A stretch of 64,000 nucleotides of DNA, from the NCBI GenBank assembly GCA_033220425.1, contig CM065650.1:1612001-1676000 (forward strand), read 5' to 3'. The notes under the pieces are model-generated. The model had not been told where the DNA came from and ran no database searches. It saw only the letters and a program-made list of their open reading frames with translations. Of this stretch, positions 54,178 through 64,000 are shown one piece after another; the first letter of the stretch is position 1; each line of letters opens with the position of its first letter. Source of the stretch: Lepraria neglecta. Its lineage: Eukaryota > Ascomycota > Lecanoromycetes > Lecanorales > Stereocaulaceae. The position numbers and the translations under genes are program-made.

Positions 54178-56600
54178 TGCATCCAATCCTCTCGGAATTT
54201 TCCAACCATCGGAGATGCCCTCATATGAGAAATCGCCCGTCAATAAATATATTGAGGCCATCTAATAAATTGGAAGCCAGTGTGCGGGAACTTTTCGACG
54301 GATCGAACGATGCTAACCTTCCTTCGCCGAGCCTACATCGATCCTTCAACACGCCTTGCCTTCATCCTTTGCATCGGAGTGAACGCGGCCATCCACTCAC
54401 CCATTGTCTCCTTGCATCCGTCTGGAATTGATGGAAGGCCTTAATTTCCCATTATCTCCTGGAATTCGTCTAAAATCGACGGAAGTCCTGGACCGCACGG
54501 CGCTTCTCAAATCGACAACGCCTTTTTAGAATGGTTGCCGCGACATCTCGAACCTGTGTGATGGAAGGTATTTAAAGACTAATTATGGTCAAACATCTTC
54601 CAGATCATCACACCGCTTTTTGCTCGCACTCTGATGGATTCGCAGTGGTCTTTAAAGGACAAATACAGGCTTCCATACCCACTCGGCTCGTAGGCCAAAT
54701 GCATGGTCAGTGGAGATCGAAGGCTCCCCGTTTACTGAAATCATCCCTATGGTGAACATACAGTGTTCTTGCTGTCAAGCAAGGAAACAGATGGAGGTTA
54801 GAAGGAGAAGATCTTAATACAGCGGGGATGCAGTAGTACGAGAGTGCTGGGTGGCGAAACAGACTTCGCAGCAAATCACAGATATCAGCCAAAATGGTGG
54901 CTATCGCGAAGAAAGAGATCCCTCAAGCAGAGGCAAAGGACACCCTTGGCATAGGAAGGACAGTACCACTACAAAAATACCTCGCACTCAATTCCTGGTG
55001 TGTCGGCTATAGGACGGCTCCCCCGCGAGGAGTTTCAAGACTCAAAAGCGAAGAACAATTGCGAAGGACCAAGGATGTGTATGCATTGTTCTGCTAGCAA
55101 AGGCCTTGATCACTCAAAGCGCGAATTCGGTGAGAATGACGGGACTTCTACGATGAGGACAAAGCCCTGGTTCTCCGTCGCGGCAAGCTTGGTGGTTGTT
55201 TCCATAGGAGGCTGGCTCTGTCGGGTCTCAACAACCTTGAGACCATGCAATGATATGAATGTTGGACGGACCCAAGAATTTTTGGACTAGAGGAAATCAA
55301 GCAGATACTGCTTAGGATGAACAGAGACAACTCAAGAGAAGGCACAAGAAGCAGAAGCTAAAGTCAAGTCATGGTACGATCACAAACATGATACCATCTA
55401 CCTTATGCACTGCTCGACCTGACTAGTCATTCTGCCCGTAGCCTTATCCATTACCATCACTGTGAATATGCCACAGAAAACGTTATACATGGCACAAATG
55501 CTGGATAGCTGAATCCAGCCGTTGTTGTCACTGCACCTTGGTTTAGTACAATGTATGCAAAGCTCGTGGATGGAATACAAGAAAGGCTGGCGTGGGCATC
55601 TTATCGAAGATTACTAACACTCGAGCAAATTCTGTACAGCATCCACCTGAAGACTAGTCTCAAACCTTTGATGTACACGAAGCTGACTCCAACATCTCTC
55701 TATGATTGAGGGCCCCCGCCTGACTGCAGAGCATCGGGCCACAATGGCACAGCTAACTAGACTCGACAGCGAATCCACAATCTTCCTCTCGAGCACCCAT
55801 CCCCCCAAGACTACAGCCCAACGTAAATCAACCCCTAGCCGGTGATTCACCCTCCCCTGCGAATTCCGCGCAACATACACCGCTACAACAGCTACATAAA
55901 CGGCCAGCGTTCAGAGAAAACCTACTGACTCTATTGCTTAGATGATAAGATGCGATCAAAGAACTTCAATGGACACTTAATAACAGAAACTAAAGCCATA
56001 GGTGAAACATGCAAGATGCTTTTTTCACCTGCAAAGGATCCTGTATGACAGAATGATTCGAACTGATTACTTCGCAGTGGAGAGTCATCCAAAAATCTCA
56101 CCCAGAATACTTAAACAGACGTGCGACATGAGGAGAGGCCCAGGGACCGACGAACGGATTGCTATAAACTCTGGAAGAATATGATGTTCATCCCGAAGTG
56201 GGAGCAAACACTCAAGCTCGGAAGTTTGGATGAGATTCCAGTCAAATGGGGATCCGTGTTCGACAGCGACCGTCGTAACCCCATCTCAGTCCACCGCTAC
56301 TTCTGAATATATAAATACTTAAAGGTGAAAAGCATTTGTCACACTGAACTGGCTGAGGTCAATGGGATGAGTCTGTGGAAATCAAAATACCAGCTCTTAT
56401 CTCCACAGAGTTACCAAAGAAGGTAGACTCATGGTACACAACGAGACGGATGCACCACTTGCAACACTATTAGACTTGACTTTGATGAATTGGTCGGAAA
56501 AGTCGAGGCGTAAATCAAGACAACCTCGTCACGATGGAAGTGGAGAGAAATAAAGGCATACGTGCCTTGGTGTTGAATAGTCCAACCGGCCACTTCGTAT
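54178..56600. other. No gene supported
   Basis: Short frames only. A minus-strand piece at 55614-55880 (LGVDLRWAVVLGGWVLERKI) and a plus-strand piece near 55.2-55.3 kb read like protein but are isolated, and no start or splice chain can be built. Consistent with further gene relics. Confidence 0.3.
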
Positions 56601-57100
56601 TTGGCAATCCGGGAGCGACATTCTTCGCCGCAAAGAAAGCAGTTCAGAAAGCGAGGTGGATGCAGCCGAATTAGATACGCCTTTGCACTACTCATCGGTG
56701 CTGTACCATACCAGCGGAAATTGCTTATAATTCCTGGGCACGCAGCTGCTAAGCAGGGGGTGGGAAGAGGTGGATCGCGTACGGTTGCTGAAGGGGGCGT
56801 TCCTAGCATCAAGATGCATGTACAAGGAGATTTCAGAGCGATACCACCACGACAGCGTACTCACGTTCGTGGATCTGGACGCGTTCAAGAGGTGGCTCAT
56901 AAACCGGACTTTGTACTCGGCCGACACGGACAGGTTCTCAGTGTTTGTAGGACATTCCGGGGTATCGTCGAGTTCGGTTTGGAGGCTGACCATATGAAGG
57001 AATGTCGAGCACCTAACGCTTGTGATATTGCAAGCCACACACCAAATTTCTAACGGGGAAGAAGATACAAGCTGATGCAATTGCAAGGACCATCATAGTT
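56601..57100 (+). pseudogene. Fragment of a fungal F-box-like/2EXR-type protein
   Basis: A plus-strand frame (56770-56997) reads LLKGAFLASRCMYKEISERY, then SVLTFVDLDAFKRWLINR. After a TGA (56995-56997) it continues in frame with RNVEHLTLVILQATHQI. The pattern of a helix with a conserved Arg-x-x-Tyr/Glu followed by a TF-F-D strand resembles the N-terminal part of many fungal F-box/2EXR-like proteins. Evidence is by eye and thin, and overlapping minus-strand frames exist. Confidence 0.3.
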
Positions 57101-58144
57101 GTTAAAGCCACGCGGTGTGAAGATAGTGTATGCGAGGTTCCAACTGGAGAGTCCGGGTGGTTTGGTACTGGTATATAAGAAGTACTACACGAGCCTTCAA
57201 TAATCCAAGAGGGCTCTCGAAATCATCAAACGACCCCGACAATAAGAACGCGCAGCCATGGGTAACGGAGCAATGAGTCGCCCTGTCCTCCTGTAAGTAG
57301 ACGACGCACACAACTTGAAGGCGACGAAAAAGAAGAAGACTATGGAAAATAGAACATTCTTCATCGACTGGTTCCATGACCTCGGTATTGGTGCCAATCG
57401 CCAACGCCTAGTGTACTAGCGACGAATATTACTCGAACTTGTTAACTAATGTTAGGCCTCCATCAGGACAGAATATCTCAACAGACTGCAACCATCCTCC
57501 TACTAGTATCCACCTCTAGAGTGGCGATGTTCAAGTCCTAGAAAATGGTCAGCATTTGATTCGCGTTGCATAAAGATGGATTCATGCTTTTTTGCTAACC
57601 GCACCACCTAAAAGAGGGGGACAACGCAGATGCTTTTTGGAAAAGCCAATCCTACACGTCGTAGAATGTTTCGAGTGATATAATCTTCAAATGAAGCGGT
57701 CCTCAATATTTTTTAAAGTTGGGGGCCAGACAACCCGTGCCTGTGCGGAGACTCGGTCAAGCAAGGAGCCCATAAGCTTATTGGAAATCAGACTTAGAGG
57801 TGTAAGGCCATTAAGACGAGGCCACAACCACTGATGGTTACTAGTGAAGACAGCGATGACTCTGACGATAGCGACGACAGTACCCCGAGCAAGCCGAAAG
57901 CGAAGCGTCAAAATGTTGCATGTTCATCTCCGAATGCCCCAAGCCAGAAACCATATCTTAATACTCTAGGCTCAGTCAGGCCACCCAACGACACCAACGC
58001 TGTTTCAGGTCTTGAAAGCTTCATATGAACACCGACCGCAACCTTACTTCGCAACATTGGCACAACGAGCTTAAGGTACGTGTTTCCCAGTTTCGAAATA
58101 TTCGTCCCCTCAATATCAGTCTCGTTTAGAGCGCCTCCCAATGG
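57101..58144. other. No gene supported
   Basis: Only short frames. A GATAGCGACGAC-type acidic microsatellite-like tract lies at 57840-57885. Confidence 0.35.
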
Positions 58145-59033
58145 ATGCCAGGCCAGAATTTCCACGACTCAAGATCTCTCGGTAGCTCTTGGTGTTTGGA
58201 GGCATTATATAGCACTACACGCGTTCAGTTACTGGGGGAGATTCAAGTCAGATTGTTATCCTATCTGCGATCTCAGGGAAGGTGGCGAGTTCGTGCTGCC
58301 ACAGAGGCAACTAAAGCCAAGCAAAGTGAGCGACTTCTCTGGTGCTGCAACATCAGTAATTTCTTCAATACAGCGTTGAGTACAGAAATATCGCTGGACT
58401 TTGAGCTTCAACTCCCAACAGCCTACGACTTTGGCCCCTCAATTTATCAGTCATCATTTAAAGTTTCTTTTCCAAAGTCCTAAGATTGCTCGGAAGATTC
58501 TCAACAGCAACCTCATCGTGGTGTCTCCTCGAGAGGTCACTTCTGAGGAGGGTGCGAGAGGATGGGCTCAATTGGCCCTAGGTCATCGCAATAGCTTCAT
58601 CTAAGCCCTGGTAAAAGTTGCTTGAGGCATTGCCTGTGCTGGGGCCAAACCAATCATAAAAGAATTATTCGGTTTCCAGATGATTCAGCCCTTTTAAATT
58701 TTTTACTCGCAGATTCCATAGCTCTGGGTGGATCGTTCCATTTACTATACTTCCACCTTCGAGAAATCAGTGGAGTCACTCACAAGATTGGGAGCACCGT
58801 GATTTCCCCAGGCAGCAAAGAGCTCGATGATGTGATTGAAGCCATCACCACTGGACAAAAGCATAGCGATGAAGAATCTGAAATGTGAACATAGGCATCA
58901 GTCATCGGTCTAGGCAAGCCTGGCTATGTTTTGCGGCTTTACATTGTCTATGAAGAGGGACAAAGTCTGCTCACTAATGCATCAACCTGGCTTCTAAGCC
59001 ACTCCACGATGGCTGGCAAGCCTTGCGCCATCG

Positions 59034-59067
<34 letters not shown>

Positions 59068-59362
59068 TGAAACACAGCAGAGAGCAAAATATAGTCATTT
59101 TCACAAGCCGTATACATCGGATCCCAACATTTTACACGCCATTCGAGAGGCTCAGCCGCAAAAGTAAACGTCACTGGACAGTGGAAGAACAAAGTCATCG
59201 ATGTAACAGGAGGCAGGAACGCCTTCATAGGAGAGTTCTGTCCCGGATTGGAACTAGGAAGCGGCCTGCGTTCGCATGGCTACGACAGATACGAATTCGC
59301 TGCCTTGTTCGGAAATGTAGTGGCTGTTAGCTTTGCGACCGAGCAAGTGGATATCATGGTTT
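58145..59362 (+). pseudogene. Decayed unrecognised gene with poly-Asp tract
   Basis: Ordered plus-strand pieces: QLLGEIQVRLLSYLRSQGRW to 58483; NLIVVSPREVTSEEGARGW to 58604; FPDDSALLNFLLADSIALGG and SPGSKELDDVIEAITTGQ to 58888; LGKPGYVLRLYIVYEEGQSL.. with a run of 11 Asp to 59167; then, in another frame, KNKVIDVTGGRNAFIGEFCP and DRYEFAALFGNVVAVSFATE to TGA 59362. Stops or shifts separate all pieces, and none of the gaps is a convincing intron. No family is recognised. They may represent one gene or two. Confidence 0.35.
59032..59068. repeat. GAC trinucleotide repeat
   Basis: About 11 GAC units in a row (poly-Asp in the plus frame, poly-Arg on the complementary frame). It lies inside the decayed gene. 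Confidence 0.9.
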
Positions 59363-60854
59363 GATTACATGTTGGCAGTTTGACAAAGCCCACTCCCATT
59401 ACTAGATACGTCCATCAAAATTTCTCTATCGGAGCAGCGAAGTTGTCAAACTAATCAACAACAAAGTTGAGACTCTCTTACAGTTGAAGATAATCGAGCT
59501 GGATCTCGACAATAGAGGGCTCAATGTCCCAAATAAATGAAGTATATCTGATTAAGATTGAGCCGCAAACGAATCATTCTGTGCTTCAACTTGCCACGAA
59601 GTGATTAAAGCGCGGCTTTCAATCTCTTCTGTATATACAGGTGCCAAAGCTTTCTACAAAGAAAGAATTACATATCACTTAGACAAAGCGCTGGACAATT
59701 CCAAGATCGCCAACATACAATCACACCACGATCTGCCGAAGCTGACGCAGAGAAAATGGAAGGGGCCAAGAAATAGCATATACATGCCTAGGACCTAACA
59801 CCAATAAAGTAGCTTGTACAAATTGAGTTCCACAATGCTACCAACTAGCCGTGCCATCCTTCCAAAATCCCTGTTCTGTCCCTTCACCAGCATCCACACA
59901 TCGTTTTCAGATCGCTTCAGTAGTCACAGGCCGCAGAATCGATATAGAAAGTCTTTTGAGAAACAACGTTGAACATCCATGACCATAAAAGCCATCTCAC
60001 AGACGAAGAAGAGCAGAATCTTGGCTTCTTAGGGTTTGCTAGTTCTATGCGAGAAGATGAACGTGCATTTGAGAGGAAAGGTTTTCGACAGAAACACGTT
60101 TAATTGTATCATGAGCATTGTTGATAGTATCTATCTTCGCCTCAGCCACCTCCTGGTAATCTCTACTTATTGATAGTTCAAGCTTAATGCGATTGTAATT
60201 CGTCTTATCCCCATCGTGGCATTCACAGCCGATATGCGTTCTCTTGGAAACCCCCCAATAGCAGCCTTTATTATGTGATGTTTGTTCGCTCGTGTTGCTA
60301 GGTATGCAATTGACTTCCAGCTCTCCGTAGTTCTGCGTAGAATGTCAGTTGTTTAGCCTGCGGAAAGATCGGGTGATACGCACTTTAGGTTAAGAGCACC
60401 CAGTCCACAGCATATAACAAGGGCTATGCTTGACAGCGTGACGCCATGTTCAACAACCTGGACTTCAAGACCATGCTCATTCAAGTGTTGGTCTCCCAGA
60501 GTTTCACAATTTTGAAGCCTACTCAAACCAACTCATCGACTACTTGCTCCTGGATCTCGCATTGTCGGTGAAGCGTCGTGGCGTGTTCCGTCAGAATTCG
60601 GACCATCTTCGCAGCAAAGGATTCAGGATCAGATTTCTCGCAGTCACGAAGCAGTCCTTGCAAGAAGTCGCGAGACTTGTGGCTTGGTGCGTCGGGAGGC
60701 AGGCCAGGGTGCCGTAAAGTTGGTCGTCACGACCGTCACAGATGTATTATTCCTCAACGTCTTCGGGGAACCAGTTCTCCTCTTCTAAATATTCAAGGAA
60801 GCCGATCCTTCCGCAACGGAAAAGCTGGCACATCTCAAACGAACTCATGCGAGC
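59363..60854. other. No gene supported
   Basis: About 1.5 kb of stop-rich sequence on both strands. Short frames (59601-59798, 60578-60865) have no domain. Confidence 0.35.
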
Positions 60855-62084
60855 TTAATATTTGAGAAGCTCCATAATACCGTTCCGATTTCCGTCGACG
60901 AGTTCGACAATCTCCAATCGAAGTTCGCGCAATTGTGGCATGCTCAAGGTCAATAATTCGACGAGTTGATTGACATGAATGACAAGGTGCTCCACCGAGA
61001 ATATGGTCAGGTCTGGCCAGTACGCGGTAACTGAGAATATCGAATCGTATTGAAATGAAACAAAGGAATCGTTCACGTAGTCGCTCGGTAAGGACAACCT
61101 GAGCTCTTTCACTTTGGGGACTGAGTTTAGTAGCAAGAATAGACCATCTAATGGGGCATATAGGTTAGAGCGCGGGTCATCACAAAAATGGGCTAGACGG
61201 AGCGAGAGCTGTTCTAGCTTGGCATACGCTCCCAGACTGCGCGTGCTGAAGACACTTTGTGTATGGTCCACTGTTTCTGCATCAAATGCGAATGGGGGTA
61301 ATCCGTCTAGACTGGTAAATTTGCTGACCAGTTTTTGTGCGTTGAACAGGGCTTTGGAAATCATCCAATAATGATGGATTCCTTGTCGGCGATAGTTGCG
61401 ATTCTGACTAGGTCCCCAGTAATGACCCAGGGGAGAACAGACAAAGGGATCCAAGGAGTACTTCGCCGGTGAGCCAAGTTCGTGATACGGAAACTTTGCG
61501 TTTGTGGAGAGCTTGCCGAACCAACGCCAATGGCCGCTCAACTGGACTTCGTCCAGGCGCCTGAGGTTATGGAGTCCATTGGTTAACGCTTCAGGTAACA
61601 TTCAGCTCTCCTGCACCTGCTTCTCGTATATGGCTTGCTCAATCCACTGCTTGTAGCCTGTAGTGACGAATGCAAACGTTTCGAATTTCTTAAATCCCTG
61701 GCTGCGATATTCCTTACTTTTTAGAGCATTCCTGGTGATCTCCACGAACTCGTTGATTTGGCTATCAGGACAGTCGAACGGGGTTTGACTCTCTGAGTTG
61801 TTCGTAATAGTCATAGGTAATATTTGCGTCCAAAGTCCCTCCATGTATTCATCCTTGGTCAGCTCGGTTGAGAAGCCGACAGCGTCATATTCGAAAGTCT
61901 TGACGCATTTGCTCAGTAGCGGAACGATTCAAAATCCTCTTTCCGTAACGACATGTAGATTTTATCGAAGAGAAAATTTGGAAGCATACGCGGACCAAAG
62001 CTTAAAAACGAGCCGGATAGTCTTCAAGTCGCGCTTCTCAAGGTAGGACACCACCTCAAGGACAAGCCCATTTGGTAGATGCAT
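60855..62084 (-). pseudogene. F-box protein, broken
   Basis: Begins at ATG 62084 with an F-box (NGLVLEVVSYLEKRDLKTIR, then KLWSAYASKF). A frameshift near 61970 leads to FDKIYMSLRKEDFESFRY. A second near 61918 leads to SKCVKTFEYDAVGF, STELTKDEYMEGLWTQILP and on to QVQES. A TGA at 61602-61604 follows (CGA to TGA fits), then 248 in-frame codons including LRRLDEVQLSGHWRWFGKL, LEQLSLRLAHFCDD and MPQLRELRLEIVELVDG, the leucine-rich-like pattern of fungal F-box proteins, to TAA near 60855. Two shifts and one stop make it non-functional as read. An intact parent probably exists elsewhere in the genome or in relatives. Confidence 0.7.
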
Positions 62085-62650
62085 GTTGGGGTAGAAAGCA
62101 GAATGACTTTCAAAAGGAGCGGCTCCAGTCTAGGGTCATTTAGGGCGGATGTGGGCGTGACGCAGTTGTGAGAGAGGGAGAGTCCCTCAATGGCCTCGTA
62201 TCCGTGAAGATTTATATGCTCCGACGTGGTCTCAGTTCGTGAGACGTGGTGAGTTTCGGACGCGAAACCTGCGCGAAGTCACGAGCATCTGAGTCTTGGC
62301 GCTACCGTGACCATCCTATCACCCTCATTAGCTGGCGTTAATGCTGCAAGACGGATGTCACTCGAGTCTATATCGTGACACCCGAGGGCGCGCAGCCCAG
62401 GAGGCCGCTGCCCGCTGTGTGCAAGTCACAGGCGTTTTGCACCTGTTGTGCAACGCTATTTCGATTGGCTGAACAACGTTGGTCGAGTCATACGTGTCAG
62501 GCTCTGCGGCGCAGCTTCGAGCGTGACATTGAAACATGGATATTTCCTAATTCCATTTATAGGCCGCTATCTAGACCGCTCCTTCCTCACGCCAGATCCC
62601 TTGAACGTCATGCCTTTTCTAACTTCTCCACTTTCTCTGAGGCCTCCAAT
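62085..62650. other. Upstream region of the last gene
   Basis: The frame of the gene at 62651 is open upstream to 62375, but that 92-residue extension is Arg/Cys-rich and unlike the protein that follows, so it is treated as leader. No other gene is seen. Confidence 0.4.
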
Positions 62651-64000
62651 ATGGCTCCTCACGAAGATCTCGGTGTCCAGTACGCAAAGAACATGGCGCA
62701 CTTCGGTTGCGGAGTTGCCATGTTCCAGCCAGTCTCAGCGTGTGACATGCGACCACCCTGCGTTGGCTACATAGATGGCAACAATAGGTGGAACTTTGTA
62801 GCTAACATTGAGTGGACAAAAGATGATGGCGAACTGCAAGGCAACATTTGCCGAGCGGACGCTGATGAAGGTGGCTACCAACCGCTCGAGCGCAAGCCGA
62901 TGAAGATGGAGCAACTGGGCATTGAATGGAGACCGCGGACAAGCATAGGCGTGAGGCAGTGGACTGTGGATGCGAATGGACAGACGCCGTACGAGTTCAC
63001 GATTTCCCTCCTCCACAGAGCTCATGCTTTGATCGAACGCCTAGAAGAGTGGGAGACTAAAGGTGCTACCAACCACAGGAACATCGGCCTACCCCTCGGC
63101 GCCGACGCGCACATAAAATATAAATCCTACACCTCCTTCGGCGCAGTCCTCATGTACGTTCTCTCCAGCCCCAGGTCCCGAGGCATGTTTCGGGACTCCC
63201 TTACTCCCAGCGAAATCCCATGCCCATCTCAAAAGAGCAATTACTGACTAGAGAGTTACAACAGAGCCCAGAAACCAATAACCCTAACCTCCTACAACGA
63301 CGAAACCCTCTTCATTTCCTGGCTGCGTACGAACCGCGCCCGTCTCTCACTCTTGCACGGCCATCAGCTACGGCGTCACGGCCTCTGGCTCGTTACAAGA
63401 ACATACACCACTCCTCGAGCCAGCATCAACGCGTGGGACTCGAAGGACAAAGAGGCGAACATGAGCGTAAAGGCAAAAGCGAATATGATGGGGGAGCTGG
63501 GAGGAGATTTGGAATGGACGGAGAAAGGGTCTGATAAGGATTGGAGTCATTATTTTGGCAACGACAAGGGGGAAACGGTTGTGGTTTTCTTCGACGGGAT
63601 TGAGGTGCCAGGCTACAAGTGGTGGTGGGAGAATGTCAAGGTTACAGTGGGTGGAGGAGACGCGTCGAGGCAAGGGAGTCCGAATCGTGGGCAGAGTACT
63701 GAACGACGAAGCGAATCAGCGCCAGAGCAGGGCCATTTCAACGGAAACGGAAAGCAGCCTCCAGAGGAGTATGGTTTACTAGCCGAAGATCTATGGGGCT
63801 CGCAGACGCCTTTACGGAGAGGAAGTCTGCTCAACGAGCGGAATGAGCGAAGTCTATCACGAGGACGACGTACCCAGTCGAGGAAGAGCGAGAGCCCAGC
63901 ACGAAATATGTCGACGCCTACAAGATTATCGAAATACCTCGCATGTGAGCCAGAGAACCCACCCACAAGCCCAATCGGCGGGGCTAGGGCACCTACGCCA
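62651..64000 (+). CDS. Conserved fungal protein, 3' end beyond window
   Basis: Exon 1 is 62651-63153 and exon 2 starts at 63265, running open to the window edge; the 111-bp intron has GTACGT..CTGAC..ACAG. The start MAPHEDLGVQYAKNM is chosen because the chain resembles its family from there. GYIDGNNRWNFVANIEW, the joined GAVLIAQKPITL, LRRHGLWLVTRTYTTPRAS and VVVFFDGIEVPGYKWWW follow the layout of a widespread Pezizomycotina family I know only as uncharacterised. After about residue 300 the chain becomes Arg/Ser/Glu-rich and disordered (SLSRGRRTQSRKSESPAR). At least 412 residues are present. No enzyme motif or membrane segment is visible. The true C-terminus is unseen. Confidence 0.7.

Noticed and set aside
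55614-55880. Minus-strand 88-codon frame with hydrophobic segments
   Set aside because: Isolated, with no start or exon partner; kept only as a note on the spacer.
1-64000. tRNA or other structural RNA genes
   Set aside because: I looked for B-box-like GGTTCGAATCC strings with a cloverleaf context and found none convincing; a covariance scan would be decisive.
1-64000. CRISPR arrays, bacterial operons, ribosome binding sites
   Set aside because: The window is eukaryotic (spliced genes); the tandem arrays present lack unique spacers.

Overview
The window reads as nuclear DNA of a filamentous ascomycete (Pezizomycotina, most likely a dothideomycete). The evidence is short canonical introns (mostly 43-71 bp, GT..AG with a CTAAC/CTGAC-like branch site), proteins typical of that group (a PRO1/ADV-1-type Zn(II)2Cys6 regulator, JIP5, fungal ornithine decarboxylase, a two-domain molybdenum cofactor sulfurase, THOC5), and mobile or accessory DNA carrying stop codons of the kind left by repeat-induced point mutation (RIP; CAA/CAG to TAA/TAG, TGG to TAG). 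I cannot fix the genus from sequence alone.

Layout. 1-4.6 kb: no intact gene, decayed minus-strand coding relics. 4.7-6.5 kb: JIP5 and a small secreted cysteine-rich protein, convergent. 6.9-7.4 kb: degenerate repeats. 7.74-9.87 kb: a complete but dead pogo/Fot1-type DNA transposon whose right end stops a few bases from the stop codon of a 900-aa zinc-finger protein (9.9-12.7 kb). 13.9-31.6 kb is the well-kept core: an alpha/beta hydrolase, ornithine decarboxylase, a family-16 methyltransferase, a conserved unknown protein, a SAM-PH scaffold, the PRO1 regulator behind a 2.6-kb upstream region, and molybdenum cofactor sulfurase (hxB). 32.0-39.6 kb is an accessory, AT-rich island: a DUF4419 pseudogene, a 64-bp tandem array, a repeat family rich in GCTCCCT (a 288-bp direct repeat and a long palindrome), and several reading frames silenced by only one or two C-to-T-type stops, including an amidoligase. 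41.4-50.3 kb: two unrecognised genes, an Izh3-like PAQR receptor and THOC5. 50.4-62.1 kb: a 12-kb gene graveyard with at least four decayed genes, one an F-box protein. 62.65 kb to the end: a conserved fungal protein cut by the window edge.

The genes do not form one pathway. The core is housekeeping: polyamine synthesis (ODC), molybdoenzyme maturation (hxB), ribosome biogenesis (JIP5), mRNA export (THOC5), polarity (SAM-PH) and sexual development or cell fusion (PRO1). Three divergent pairs share promoters: methyltransferase/conserved protein, SAM-PH/pro1 and PAQR/THOC5. Splice sites were placed by eye from reading-frame continuity and GT..AG signals and need transcript support.
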